The notes under the pieces: model-generated
The model's database searches: none
What the model was told of the DNA's origin: nothing
The model's input: the letters and a program-made list of their open reading frames with translations, nothing else
Shown: piece by piece, positions 28,301 through 40,978 of the stretch
Position numbering within the stretch: the stretch's first letter is position 1
Layout of the letters: each line of letters opens with the position of its first letter
Program-made: the position numbers and the translations under genes
From: Gyrodactylus bullatarudis
Lineage: Eukaryota; Platyhelminthes; Monogenea; Gyrodactylidea; Gyrodactylidae
Reading direction: 5' to 3'
Assembly: GCA_012064415.1 (NCBI GenBank)
Contig: SSNU01000137.1
Span: 1-64,000 of the forward strand
DNA: 64,000 nt

Positions 28301-31300
28301 CAATGTGAGGTGGGGGTTGGGTCTGAAAATTATGACAGAGGCAATGAGATATAAACACAAAGAGAAGAATGCTTCCTCTCTTTCTCTCTCTCCAATCTAT
28401 GTGTAATTTTCCCATCCGAAATGCTAAAGGGAAATAATTTAGCTTCGAGTAAAATGATGTATCCTCAGTGAAATGATTACACCATTTGGAAATTCTACCC
28501 ATGGGAATTACATCCTACATCATATTATGTCAATTTTGCCATTCTTGTGTACAGAAATTATCTATCGTGTAAAGTCAATAAGCTATTATTATTAATCTAG
28601 AAAATTTTTTTTTAAAAGTGTATCATTGAAGAATACAAATAAGATGCGGTGACTGAAGCTAACCGATATGAAGCTAAGAATCTATGATTTTTCCAATAAT
28701 AAGAAAAAGTTTTTACATTTAAAGAAATAAACCAACTTTAGAGGAGATTACAGACTTTTTTTTTTAACACTTTAAGATACAGAGAAATCTTGTTCGAGGG
28801 TCATTGCTAAAATTGAAATTTTTCTATGGTTTAAGAATATGTTGATAACGAATATGCAATATTTTTAAAAAACCGACTTTTAGATTGCTGGAAAACGACT
28901 ATTTTTTAGCCTAAAATTGGTCAACTGTAAACGTTTATTGTATCTTCTTCGAAATTTTTGATTTCTTTTCATAAAAATAAAATTATTAGTTTTTCTATTA
29001 ACCAGGTTATTTTCAAATTCTTTAAAACAGTATTATGATTGAGAATGGGAAAATGTTCCCCCCAGGAAACAATGGAAACGGAAGGCTTAAAATTCTAAGT
29101 TGGCGTCAAAAACCCAATTTTAGTTTATTCAAGTCTGATCGTAATTTATGTACATCTAAAAACATGATTAGAGTAAATATACATCATTCCTAGGCTTTTT
29201 GAAATAAAGTTAATCGCATTAAGATTATTTCATCAGTTTTTATAAAAACAAATTCATTGAACAACAGAATGATTAAGCTTATAAACTGAATTTATTTCAG
29301 GAAAGTCTCTTGAGAGAGAGTGAATTCATTTAAGTTATTGATTACAGCTTTTTAAAAGTATCATTTTTTCTGCAAGGATTTCTAGCTTAAATTTTGCAAC
29401 TATTTTTGTAGAAAACATGATATCACAGAAGTTGTGTGAGTAACAAGTTGAGTGTAAGCCTAAATTTAGAAAAAACATATTTTGTTAGAAGATAGAGCTT
29501 GGACATTTTTGAGAATTTCTCTCATCCAATTTTATTCATTGTAAAAAGCTAATTCGGCTAGTTTTCAGTGAATTTTTTTGTGAGAATTGAGTTTTATCTG
29601 CATTCTTCCTCTATAGAGAAATATCGATTTAAAATGAAGCCACTTGAAATTAATTTAGAGCCTGTCTAAGGAGATTGCGTGACAAAGCCTGTACTTTTTT
29701 TACTTTTATTGCAAATTTAGAATTATTATAGCACTTGAAATTATCTCAGAAGATATCAGAAAAAACCAAGCTCATTCATTCAAAAGATGTATTTTGAAAG
29801 GGTTAATTCCAAAATTCACCCCAAAAATTTCCAAAAATCACGCCAAAGGAATTTTTTCAATAATAAGAAATAATTGAATTTAATATTAATAATATAATAA
29901 TTTATCTACCCTTTTTTCAGCGCTTGATATTTTACGGCTTTTGCACGGTCTTCCATATTTTTTATTTACTCTGTAACCTTCAAGTTCCGACTCCATTAGA
30001 TTTTTGTATTCATATTAAAAACAACTTCTGACTTTTTAGCCACGGCATACAGATTTTCATTAATTTTTGCAAACTACAAGGACATCTAACAACTCTTCTC
30101 ATTTCACTATTTCGATCTTGAGAAACAAGAAATAAATCTTCTTTAAGGATAGCAAAAATGTGTAAGAACCTAGATTCGCATAAGGTTTTTTCCACCAAAG
30201 GAGAAAGTTCACTTTCAATCTTTCTGAAACTTATGTATGTTGCATAAAGAATTTGAATCATTCAAGTTCCACCATTCAATGCGAGGAGGATATTTTGAAA
30301 TGAGAATAATGGATTCGATATAAAAAGTTGAAATTTTCATTGGGGTGATTTCTGGGGTGAATTTTGGAAAATAAATTTTTTTGAGGTGATTTTTGGAATT
30401 AACCCATTTTGAAATGGAAAAGCATTCCCTAATTTCTTTCTAAACAATAATTCAATTACCAAGAAATATTTTTAGAAGGGAAGAATATTTTTTCTTTCCA
30501 TTTTACTGACAGTTACAACATAAATAAAAAAATGATAAACTTTCCATACCTCCTATCGTTTCAAACTAGTAAAATATGATTAACATTCAAAGGTTAGTTC
30601 TTGTCCTTGCATATTAAGATTTTCTTTCGAGTGTATAAAAGAGACATTCTTAATTACCCCAACTACAGAAAAAATAAAATAAACAAAATCCTATAAAAAT
30701 TTAATGATAACAGATTATTATTATTATAATTATATATAGGAGTGCATTTGAGTATATATCTGAGATTAGGATAAATAAATAATATACTGAATATAATCTA
30801 ATTATGACTTATTATATACTGTAGTTGAAAATCACATTCGTGTACGAGTATGAATTCCCATCAAGTAAAGTGATAAGAGAAAGAGATTTACTAAATCCAT
30901 CTCTGCGACGGATTTCAGGCTAATTTAGTAGGGACTGAGAGACATTACAATTCAGTGATCTCTATTCTGAGTTGCTAATCATTACGAAATAAGGTTGAGT
31001 AATATTTCTGAGGATGTATTTTTATTTTTTGGTTTGAAGAGCGTATAACTATTCTCCTACCATTCATTGCTACAAAAGAATGTGTATCCTAAAAATTTGT
31101 AGTAGCAGACATACAAATATATTCAGGATACAAATATTGTATATTATACTAGGGAATCTTTGGTTTACGTTTCACTTCCCTTTTAATTGTTCATAAAATT
31201 ATTTATTCAAGGACGCACTAAGGTTACTTAATGATTATGTTATTAAAAACTATTTTGCTTCATTCCCAAACAATAATCCTTCGTCTATTAGAAAATTATT

Positions 31301-31433
31301 GTGTGGAATAAATAAAATTTTTGAATTTAATAAAAAAGATAACTAAATGAAGTCGTTTTAATCTAAAGAAACTCACTTGAGCATCAACAAGTAGCATCAA
31401 GCTAGACTCATCAGTATCCACAGTTTTTGTCAT
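13302..31433 (-). CDS. KH-domain RNA-binding protein, PCBP/hnRNP K-like (partial model)
   Basis: Modelled exons in transcript order: 31433-31377, 27483-27411, 25246-25167, 24392-24351, 24290-24168, 23929-23825, 23769-23647, 23577-23250, 20520-19881 and 13716-13302; all phases agree. The clear domain is a C-terminal KH3 in the 19881-20520 exon: ISNDLIGCIIGKGG, IRKLSTASIKIGNLEEGSKD and RRITVTGT, closest to PCBP/Mub KH3, which binds C-rich RNA. Upstream exons give a KH1-like strand (TTIVLISIPQDAG) and helix (FTKLAKEHKVSLHV), and a KH2-like region (CQIRINSQSIGDIHISVTAE), both lacking a GXXG loop. Ser/Asn/Gln-rich linkers surround KH3. The exons from 25246 down to 13302 are well supported. The two 5' exons and the start ATG at 31433 are tentative, since that frame stays open further upstream. 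Confidence 0.6.
14473..14911. mobile_element. Composite foldback repeat, U6-like head and tRNA-Cys-like centre (copy A)
   Basis: Arms at about 14498-14644 and 14762-14911 are almost perfect reverse complements of about 150 bp. On the minus strand the loop reads GCATTTGACTACAATGCG, then a Pol III B-box GGTTCAAATCC (14738-14728). This resembles the anticodon arm and 3' half of animal tRNA-Cys. The left outer end reads GTGCAGCACCTATACT, like the 5' end of U6 snRNA with its hairpin loop deleted. The open frames at 14474-14674 and 14710-14934 are repeat sequence and not genes. A second copy is at 33763-34027. Confidence 0.75.
14912..16908. other. Intronic AT-rich sequence, nothing recognised
   Basis: Part of the 6.2-kb last intron of the KH gene. 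No exon, RNA gene or repeat was identified. Confidence 0.4.
16909..17498. mobile_element. Large foldback element (best copy of its family)
   Basis: Arms at 16909-17135 and 17258-17498 are reverse complements with modest divergence. Markers are TTTTACAAAATTCTCAATTT at the outer end, CACGATACGGAGAAAA in the middle and GTGAGAGAGTGATCAAAAG at the inner end. The loop is about 120 bp. No coding capacity. Related partial copies lie at 17512-17880, 38935-39190, 52715-53040 and 55512-55770. Confidence 0.8.
17512..17880. mobile_element. Decayed second copy of the 16.9-kb foldback family
   Basis: Directly follows the first copy. It contains AAAGTGAGAGAGTGATCA at the left and, inverted, GAGAATTTGGCCATACTTTG and a TTTTTTCTCACCCTGAAAG block at the right. 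These match the arms of the neighbouring copy with many changes. Confidence 0.55.
17881..19880. other. Intronic, nothing recognised
   Basis: AT-rich sequence in the same intron of the KH gene. A less AT-rich patch at about 18778-18880 was read on both strands without finding an RNA gene or exon. Confidence 0.4.
20521..23249. other. Intron of the KH gene, nothing recognised
   Basis: 2.7-kb intron between the Ser/Asn-rich exon ending at 23250 and the KH3 exon starting at 20520. Splice sites are GTGAGT at 23249 and TTTATTCAG before 20520. The open frames at 21074-21274, 22587-22784 and 22934-23125 look like chance frames. Confidence 0.45.
25247..29799. other. Introns of the KH gene, one small exon inside
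   Basis: Apart from the putative 73-nt exon at 27411-27483, no coding support was found. A block at 26713-26755 (TTAACATCATCCCACCAAAT onwards) recurs at 36555-36600, indicating an old dispersed repeat. Confidence 0.4.
29800..30405. mobile_element. 606-bp inverted-repeat DNA element with 9-bp target duplication
   Basis: The left end reads GGGTTAATTCCAAAATTCAC, and the right end, read inward, GGGTTAATTCCAAAAATCAC. The element is flanked on both sides by the identical 9-mer ATTTTGAAA (29791-29799 and 30406-30414). A 9-bp duplication suggests a Mutator-like (MULE) non-autonomous element. An 83-codon open frame on the minus strand (30010-30261) is not recognised and may be a chance frame or a transposase remnant. 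Confidence 0.85.
30415..31376. other. Intronic, nothing recognised
   Basis: AT-rich sequence next to the proposed first exon of the KH gene (31377-31433). No repeats or exons identified. Confidence 0.35.
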
Positions 31434-33762
31434 GGTTAAATGATATCCAAGAAAAGTTTCAGCTAATTTTAAAAAATATGCCAAAGGTTGAATGATCTTT
31501 GGACTTGTATTAGTGGTTGTAATAATCCTTTGGTTCTTTTTATTATATGACAAAAATGCTCAATTTTGCTCGGTATAATTCCTTTGTTTGTACATTGAAT
31601 GTTTTTTCTTTCTTTTGCTCTAATTATTTGATCAAAGTATATATATTTAATATATATAAGAAGTATACATATTATGTATAGAACAAAATTGACGATTTTA
31701 TTAATATGAAATACCCTTCTACTATTTTTCAGCAGGTATGATATATATCAAAATTAATAACTATTATTATAATAATTGTAATCACTCAAATCTATTGTGA
31801 ATATACTCTCTGAGTAGAAATAACAAAATTATTCAGGGTATTTTTAGTACAGTTGAAAAAAACCCACCTAGAAGAAGAATATTTCGAATAAAAGGATGGA
31901 TGGTATGTATAGAATTTCTTTCAAATACATATGCGTCTAACTCAATACACATATATCTCTTTACGGGTTGCTCACCAAGAGAAAAAGAATTGTGAAGAAT
32001 AACACTATTCAGCCAGAAGAAAGAAGAATTCATTACAACAGCTAGCAATTGAAAGGAATGCTCAAAAAAGAATTTACACAATCTACACTATTTCAGCTGA
32101 TTCTCAAACAATTTTATTCTACTACTCTACAGAAAAATTTAACTGACTAGAGATACTGGATAGACACAGTATATATGCAATATGTCAACCTGCCTGACTA
32201 TTATTGTATTTTTGCAAGAGTTATTGAATGGATGGGTGGGTGAGGGCTTTGGTTAAGTTGCACTATAGAAGAAAGAAATATACTTGATGGTTAAATATTT
32301 GCTCAACAATCGGTTTTTGCTATGCTGAGAAAACTTTATTCTATGTGTGCAATGATTTTGAAGACCGAGGTTCTTTTACACTCTGATAATCCCTTTAGTG
32401 AGGTTCGCCTAAATTCTTAGAACCAATTCCTTTTTGGTAGAGAATTCAAATATTTTGAAAAAAATCATTTGCTCATTTTTCAAATTGCCTCCTATTGCCT
32501 TCATCATGAGAAAAAAATTAGAAAAAACAGAAAATTTTAATAAAATGTTGAGAATATACGCACTCTTTGAACCTTTGAGCTGGAAGTTTTTATTGGTTTT
32601 TTTGGGTCAATAAAATATATACCAAGAAATTTTAAAATTAGACTCTCACACGAAAATAAGGTGAATCATAAGATCAGATTTAGCAAATTTGATTTTGATC
32701 CTCAAATCTGTATTTTATCATCCCCTAAATTTGAAATAAATTGAATGGGTATTTGGTTGAAACTAAGAATTTTAAAATGTCATAATCTAGATATCAGAAA
32801 ATTATCGAGTTCTTGATGAAAAAATTGAAATATTTTTATTAATAATTATACTTATAAGTTTGGTTGCAGTATTTTTCTTTATAGCAGTCAGTTACCCTTT
32901 GACTACTCCAGTCCAAATAAACTGGGAGTAAGATATCTTCAATTTGTAAGCGAGCGATAAAATTCAGGGTTTTGTATGAATGGTTGTGAAAGATAACATT
33001 GTTCGCTTGCTACCTGACTATATTGTCTTCTGACTTGAAGAACTACTTGGTTCAGTTGGGGCAAGGAAATTATTCCATCAGATCACAAGTAACTTTATAT
33101 CTTTTTGTGTGAATAAACCAAATAATAACTAATAATTTTTTAAGGATTGGTTAGTAACTTACCAATGATCAAAATGAAATAGTAAAATGACTTTTTGCTC
33201 ATCTTCATTAATATTTTTTTCAGGTGAAAGAGTTTATGAGCATTATTGTTGGAAACATTGATGTTCTCATATAACACTTCTAGGATAAACTTACATATAT
33301 CTATGTAATACACTTGTAATTAGTTTCATCTGTCATTTATAAGCTTCATCAATGATAGCAGTACGTCAGAATTAATAATTCGAAATGAGAAAGCTAATAG
33401 ACTCTAAAGTACATACTTTTCTAATTTCAATTTATTTCATTGTTGCAGATATATGTTTCCTTTCAAGTAAATAATAGAGAGGTAACTGACCGATTAGTGA
33501 CTGATTTTAGTTTCTACATTGGTCGTAACAGATACATTTTATTGAAACAAGATTATATGTCTCATCTAAATGCCAAGAGACATCATGAAATAAAAAATAC
33601 AAACATATACGTTATCCAATAATAATATTAAATATAGAACATCTTCTGGAGGAATGTATTCTAATTAAATCACATGGATATATAAAAATTTGAAAATCAA
33701 ATGTCAACCCAAATGTATGATTGTCTTTTCTTTTGTTGTTAGCAAAGGAAAAATTAAAATTT
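31434..33762. other. Intergenic, one repeat scrap
   Basis: Possible promoter side of the KH gene. At about 33000-33060 a scrap of the 41-kb foldback family is recognisable (TTGTTCGCTTGCTACCTGAC, then GAAGAACTACTTGGTTCAG). The two blocks are joined in a different order from the main copy. Nothing else was identified. Confidence 0.45.
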
Positions 33763-34027
33763 ACTAGAATTATTTCGTTCTAGGTGCTTAGGTAATATAT
33801 CCCACAGGAACGTCTTATTTGGTAATGGATTAGCCGATGTCGCTGAATGTACTATGCTATGTGAGTTTCTTTCGTACCAGTCTCGGTGGGATCTATAAGT
33901 AAGCTGTAAAATTCAGCGACATCGGCTAATCCATTACCAAATAAGACGTTCCTGTGGGATATATTACCTAAGCACCTAGAACGAAATAATTCTAGTAACC
34001 TTTGTAAGTATAGGTGCTGCACTATTC
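33763..34027. mobile_element. Composite foldback repeat, copy B (no tRNA-like centre)
   Basis: Left arm 33763-33850 and right arm 33861-33998 match the arms of copy A (CTAGGTGCTTAGGTAATATA, then GGATTAGCCGATGTCGCTGA). The right end continues to the same U6-like head, inverted, ending at about 34027 (AGTATAGGTGCTGCAC). The loop is only about 10 bp, so the tRNA-like section is absent here. Confidence 0.75.
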
Positions 34028-36772
34028 ATTTATTAAAATTTATCAAATGAAATTGTGTTTTTACTTAGAAAAAAGTGTCATTACACCGGTAAAAGTATTG
34101 ATTTTAGATCTGAAATAGATTCGAGACTGAAAAATGTAGAAACTTTCTCAATTCAAAGTTTATTTTTGTGATATACTGCAAAAGATCATAAAAACCAACG
34201 GATACTTTGAGAGACAAAATGTGCGATGTGGAAAAAAGTGTTGCTAATTTCTTAGATTTATTTTTCCTACTTCCATATTACGTTCAGGATCATGTTTACA
34301 ATTAATTTTTCTCCTGGATATAATGAATCACAAATGTTCGATAAAAAGTTGGTGATTTGTAGACTGTCAATTGTTTAGGAAAGTTTTTATTATCAATCGA
34401 AAAAATTGGATAATTCTTACACTAAAATGATAATTATAATTATTTATTTATAACAAACACGAATCATTATTATATTCAATACAATATAAATAGTAGTAAC
34501 ATTTATTAGATATACAGAGTTGTATATCAGAGTTTAACTAAACTCTATCAATGAAAAAAACTTTATTATTTCCATTCTCCTCTGTATATTTATGTATGCA
34601 TAAATGATTAACACAGAAATAATTTTTTTCCTTTTGATCCCAATGAATGTTGTCACGAAACGGATAGACGAATGAAAGAAAGAATAAGTTGGAATTTCTT
34701 GGTACTACAGTGGTAGTTGTGATAAGGATATTGTCTCTTATACCTCTCTTCCAAACAAAGAATAATAATATTTTTTAGTTTGAATAAAATTTAATTCCAA
34801 CTTCCTCTTATGGATAACAAAAAATTCATTTATTTCCCCGAAACTATTAAACTATTACATAATGGAATTAAATTATTTGAGGAAAATATATCTTTTTAGA
34901 ATTATATTTAAAACTAAAACCATTAGAAACCTCGTTTAGTTTAATTCCTATAGACTTAATATTTATTCCTCCTGTTTCCTTCTTCTTCTTACGTCATTAA
35001 AGTCTATATGATCTGGATTATCCAGTGATTAGCTAGAGCTGACTTGTTTACGCCTTTTTGTGCTTTTTACATCTAATCTCAAAATTTCTTTCTGTACGAC
35101 CTACGTATGATTTTTCACACGAGCAAGTTATTTAATAAATACCTAAAATGTTTTTTGTATTAACAATAAAACTATTTCTTGAACCATTTGGATAACTACT
35201 TTTTTAAAATACTTTGTATATCCCCCATTCGATGAGAAATCTAAATTAATTTCTTTGATTACGCAAAAATCTCATTTGTCAAACTAATTCAAAGTAATTA
35301 AATTTTTTTCAAAAATTTTTGCATAAAAGGTTTTTTACAGTCATAGTGAAAAGTTAGATCATTTCTGTGGAATTCAAATATGCAGTCAGCTAAAGCTACA
35401 AAGATAGCCAGTTGTTGGATAAAAAAGTAAATTAACTTTTGATTCTTGATCAGTGTATTCTCAAACTATTGGATAGACATAAGATTGAATGCGGAGTCAT
35501 TCTCTGGGACTTTAAGGGTTGAAATATAAATGAGTAATTTCTCAATGAATCATTAGTAAAATATCAGGCAACGAATAACCAATAATCATATTCGATCTGA
35601 TTGTCAAATTTTGATCGATATGTTACTTCGAAATTAACTGAAATATTTACATAGTTTATTTATTAGGGAGTTTAAATAAATCATAATGAACACGACTTTC
35701 TGTTCAGAGATGTAGAATAATTAGATAACTCTTCCATAGGACTACAGTAGATTTATTGTTTATTAGCATGCTCGACGAATGGTTTTCTCCCCTGTTAGAC
35801 AAATTGATCATTACTAAACAAAAAGCACTGTTGTTGCTAATTTTTCGTTGTAAATAGATATTACTAATTAAATATATATTCAACATATATGTTTATGTTC
35901 GGTTATATAGAGACTTATACTTTTTACATAAACACACAGCTAGAAGTGTACTGTTGAAAGCTATTTTATTGTATCATCTTTCGATGAATGTCATTGTTAA
36001 TTAATCAAGTAAAGTTTACTCTACAGAATTAAAAGCAAATCATTCTTATTTAATGTGGGACACATGGATATAACTAAACACTTCTTCTCAAATATTAGCT
36101 TTCTGATAAGCAAAATTAGTGCAATTTAATAAATCAGTGCGGTGGTTAAATAGCAATTCAAAATTAGCATAAGGCTTTTCTTGTGCTGTATTTTTATATT
36201 GAATTATTCGTTTTCCGAAGAAAAAAAATGTATTATGAATGTAATTTTATCTCAAGCCTGAATTCTTGAAAGCGTTTAGACAGTTGTTAACTGCATGCGT
36301 ATTTTTCTCTCGTCTCTCAAACTAATTACAATTACTAATTATAATTATTAATTTCTTCCAAGGATATTACTTTTTTAACGATCTATTGCTGTATACTATA
36401 TACAGAGTATGGATAAAATTTAAATTATATTTTAATAATTATAATTATTGAAAAAGTATGTAATATTGTTTCTTCTTTAGTGGTATTAAGAAAAACAGTA
36501 TGATAATAATAATAAAATCACCTATCGATATGATAAAATTAATCTCTAACTATTTTAACATCATCCCACAAAATATCGCATCAAAATCTCCGTTAAAATA
36601 TAAAGAAAATTATAAAAATTGTCAAATAAAAAACTTTTATGATTTTTTATTTTCATGATTTTAACTAATTTACTTAAATTTAAATCTTAATAAAATTATT
36701 TTAAGGCTTCAAATAAATATATCGATATGTTACCGTAAATAATGTTAGTCTTGATAGTCTCAAGACTCCCTG
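34028..36772. other. Intergenic, nothing recognised
   Basis: Strongly AT-rich. The short minus-strand frame at 35704-35886 has no support. An old dispersed repeat block lies at 36555-36650. Confidence 0.4.
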
Positions 36773-37260
36773 GCAATTCAGTTAATCTTGTTTGTCGGTT
36801 TCAATATTATCTGATAGTCTCAAGAATCCCAGCAATCTTGTTACTAATATTAAATTTAGCTGATAATAAATAATATTTTGACTTTTAATGCATCTAGAAA
36901 GGAAAATCATCCTGTTTATCCTTAGCACTCCTAAAACTTTTTCAGAATCTCTTTTCAGAAGTGTTGCACATCAATAGAATCTTAGTAGCTTTACAAAATT
37001 AGATGCCAGTAGAAATGAAAACTGTACCTATTTGATATTCTCTCGGGTTATGATCTTAAACTTCGGATTCATTTTCAATCCAAACAAAATTAAATAACGA
37101 ATAAGCTTATCAAATTTTATTGAAAATCTAAACCTTCAAAACCTTACTTCAAAATAATCCTTTCCAGTCCTTTTCCGAAATTGCTATTTATAGTTAGTTG
37201 CTGGGATTCTTGAGACTATCAGATAATCTTGAAACCGAGTAACAAGATTAACTGAAATCC
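36773..37260. mobile_element. Small inverted-repeat element (MITE-like)
   Basis: Arms of about 60 bp at 36773-36833 and 37200-37260 are inverted copies sharing CAGTTAATCTTGTT, CGGTTTCAA and TCTGATAGTCTCAAGAATCC. The interior of about 366 bp was not recognised. No convincing target duplication was seen. Confidence 0.65.
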
Positions 37261-38934
37261 AGTCAAACTTTTTAATAATAATAAGATTCCTGGAATTCTT
37301 ATTTTGGAAATTTTCGTCGAAATCTAATAGTTATTGAGTCGTATCTTTTAATACTTTTTAATAAGCAGAATCATTCAAAAGTCGAGGCACAAAAAGAACT
37401 GATTAGAAAAAGTCAGCAAAGAGAAACAACAAGAGAATAAATTTGGAACAATTCATGTTTCAGCATATTTGAGGTGATATTAGAAATTTTATCAGTTTTG
37501 ACGACTTGAACTTCAACTATAAATTGATTTATTGATCTTGATGGGATTGGACATCCTTTTTCATGATAAATGTGACTAATCAGAGTTTGTTTTATCGGTT
37601 CCTCTAGTGATAGATTTTGACATTCGAATGACATGAAAATTGTCAGATTTTGATATTCTCTAAACATTCAAAGGGATTTTTTCAGTTAACCTATTCTAAT
37701 GATGTCTTTATCAGTAAAATGATGAGATAAAGGCAGGATCAGAATTGAAATTCTATACTGTCTTATTGATTATTCGAGAATTCTTCATCAATACCCTAGC
37801 ACTGATAAAAAGGCATAAATCAAATTCAATCATAAAACACGAAGCAGGAAGTTTAAGCGCTTAAAGAACCAGAGAGAAAGGAATCTATTGTCATAAAGTT
37901 ATTATGCAAAGTGAAAAGAGATTTTTATTTTCAAGTGCCCACGTCAGAATCGATCTTGATTAAGACTTGAATTATTTTTTATTTCAAAAGATTAAAAATT
38001 ACTCCCCTCATTAGATTTCGCTTTCATTTTATGTCCTGAACATTGTTTTTATTACGAAAAAAACGCGATGAATGAAGTATAAAATTTTGGTTATTCTAGA
38101 ATTTTTATATGATAGACCTGAATGAAATATCTTTTACTCAACTACGTGACTTTTTAAGTGTTTGAGCTTAAATTCAAAGCTGTATGAGAAGTTCCAACCA
38201 ATGAAAATTTCAACTCTAAAAATATCAACTTAAATTAGTACCAAACCTACGATGATTACAAAATAGTTATTTAATTTAACAAATATTTTTTTTAGTTTAG
38301 CAATTTTTGCGTTCTTTAAATGAATTTCTGTCGAAACTTCAAAGTTTATTGAATTCAGTTGAAAATGGAAAATCACAAGATTTACAATTGATATTCTGAG
38401 ATGGAATCAAGATTTTTCGATGAATTGCACCTTGAACTATTGAATGAATCCTCAGACTTATGGTATTTTTGTTAAAAATCTATTTTCATCTACCTCTAAT
38501 AGACTTGGATGAAATTTTGCAAAATTGCTTAAATCAATCATCGATATGATAAATTTAATCTTCAAGTATTATAATTAATTTGGAATAAGATAAACAAAAT
38601 TTTCAAAATTTTCAAATTTAAAACGTTTTTTGACCGATCAAAATAATGTAATAATTTTACATTTTCAACGATGAATTTGGGAATTTATGGTTTTTATTAA
38701 AATCTCAGTTTCCCATCAATGTATCATAAATGTTTATATTTTGAAATCAGAATCGGAAGAAACTTCTTCATCAATTCAAGAAAAGAGATTCATGTTTGAG
38801 CTTTGACTTAATATTTTTTGTTGGTTCTTAAGTCTGAGAGTGAGTCCTAGATGATAAAAAGGATAAAATTCCCTAACTTATTAAGACTAATTCTTTACAC
38901 AAACCAAAAAAGTGACAGAATAAAGATTGAAAAG
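37261..38934. other. Intergenic, nothing recognised
   Basis: An 84-codon minus-strand frame at 37413-37667 has mixed composition but no recognised family and no convincing splice sites. It is not annotated as a gene. Confidence 0.35.
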
Positions 38935-39190
38935 TTTATGATCATCGGTTTTTTTGTCTTATTGTGATCCTTAAAATAAACTTTTGATCACTCTCTCACA
39001 TTGAAATCAACAAAAATTTTCAACTCAAAGTTAAAAAAATGGGAATTTGGCGCTACTTCAAGATTTCAAAATTAATTTTTTTCTAAATTTTTTTCTCCGT
39101 ATCGTAAAAGAGGGCCTCATGAAAATCTTGATCAAATTCGATTTCTTGATGAAAAAGTTAAGAATTTTGTAAAAATCATAAATTCCCATC
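38935..39190. mobile_element. Half copy of the 16.9-kb foldback family
   Basis: Matches only the right arm: TTGATCACTCTCTCACATTG, then GGGAATTTGGCGCTACTTCA, a TTTTCTCCGTATCG block and GAATTTTGTAAAAAT. The opposite arm is missing, so the copy is truncated or a solo arm. Confidence 0.75.
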
Positions 39191-40566
39191 TTCATATTAA
39201 CAAGGTGTATTAATTTTCCTACCAACCATTAGTTATGTAACTGGAATATTCTATTATTTTTAGATAAAGAATTATTCAGTTTTCTCTATCGTAATAATTA
39301 AATTTATCAATAATAATTTAAGATTAGAGAAATAGAGAAAATTTAAGGCCTAATCTAACTCAGTAATTCTGCAAACAGATTAAATGTAGGTATCTTTACA
39401 AATATCCATCATTCTTTATAATTTCGTGTAATACAGTATGATTAGTATAAATATATTTTATTGTTTTATTATTCTAATAAGTACAGTATTTCTGTTCTAA
39501 GACCGAATCAAGCATGATTGACATTGAAAAAAGTAATACAAAAATTAAATAGCGAGTGATTTATCTTTATTTCTATTTTTGCCTAATTTACATCATCGAA
39601 TAAACAGAAACTTGAACAAATTTGTATCAAGATAAATTCAAAATCCTCATATACACTTGGATATAATATAAATTGATTTGATTAAGGTTTTTTGGAGACA
39701 AGTGACTTTAAATGTCGAATTGGATGCAGAGAAGTCATCTTATCTTTGAGATAAGACTCAGCGCGTATCTATTAGCTAATACATGTAAGTTTTTCAAAAA
39801 GGTCTAGCCTTACTTATTTGAAGTTTCATACAAAAAATATGACTGACAAGAGATCATGGTCTGAAGAATTCTAGAGATTGGTTTTGAGTGCAAATTTTTG
39901 TTGTTGTCAAAAGAACTCGATTTTACAAGAGTATTTGAAAGAGGAAATTTACCTATTGTTTGAAAAGTTCCATTCGAATATCGAAATCTCTCGAAGAAAA
40001 TGGGTCATGATCAATCAGATAGCTTTTTCATCTCTCTGAGTGATGATTTTTCCTGTATTTTGAAAATCTTAAACAATATTCCACGGTAAGATTTATCAAG
40101 TCTATCATTCGGAGACGTGACTATGATCAATAAAGTTTAATTACACATAAATGAAAAGAAATAAAGACGATAAATCAGAAGAGAAGAAATTATCCAAGGC
40201 CATAAAAAGCGTTTTAATGCCTATCAATGATTGAATTCAATGAAAATTTCAAATAACTCAAAGCAAACTGCACAATGATAAGCTCTACGATTGTTCTACT
40301 ATAGATCAGATATAAATATCTATTGCCAAGACCGGAAAAAATTAGTAGAATATTATTCTCAGCTTTTTATAAAATTCTAATGGGCAATTTACACTTGGAG
40401 TATCCTTTTTTTCGTTTATTTCAGTTACAGCATAGTAGACCGATGTTTTTTTACACTATCATTATTTTTTAATTTTCTTCATCAGTATCAATAGATGAAA
40501 TAATTTCAGAAACAATATCATATATCCTTCCACTTTCAGTATCAATGATTATGAAAATTTACTGAA
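39191..40566. other. Intergenic, nothing recognised
   Basis: AT-rich. A short CAGTATCA motif recurs at about 40484, 40538 and 40568 next to the following inverted repeat. Confidence 0.4.
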
Positions 40567-40930
40567 ACAGTATCACGTTATTTTTTCAAAATATTTCCAT
40601 CATACAACTAATGATTTTCTAAACTTGGCAATATTTTTGATTTTTAACATTATTTATACCAACTCCATTATTACCAGCTCAATAATATTTGAATTTATTC
40701 TTCATAGATTTATAAAATTATACATAATTCCGCCAGGTGAAGTTAATTTTCTCGCTGATTGAATTTCTTATCTTTTCAGTATGTATGAGACTTTATATAA
40801 CTCTCTATTATTTCTACAAAAAATTAGAATAAAACTGATGTTAAAAATCAAAAATATTGCCAAGTTTATACTGGAAAATATCAGTAATATGATGAAATAT
40901 TTTTGAAAAAATTACGTGAAATGATACTGT
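40567..40930. mobile_element. Inverted repeat adjoining the 41-kb foldback
   Basis: Arms at 40567-40650 and 40839-40930 are inverted copies sharing AAACTTGGCAATATTTTTGA and a CAGTATCA-to-TTTTTTCAAA block. The loop is about 190 bp. It sits about 50 bp left of the larger foldback, so the two may be one compound element. Confidence 0.65.
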
Positions 40931-40978
40931 AAGTTTTTTTGAACCAAGTAGTTCTTCAGGGAGCTGTTCGGCATAGAT

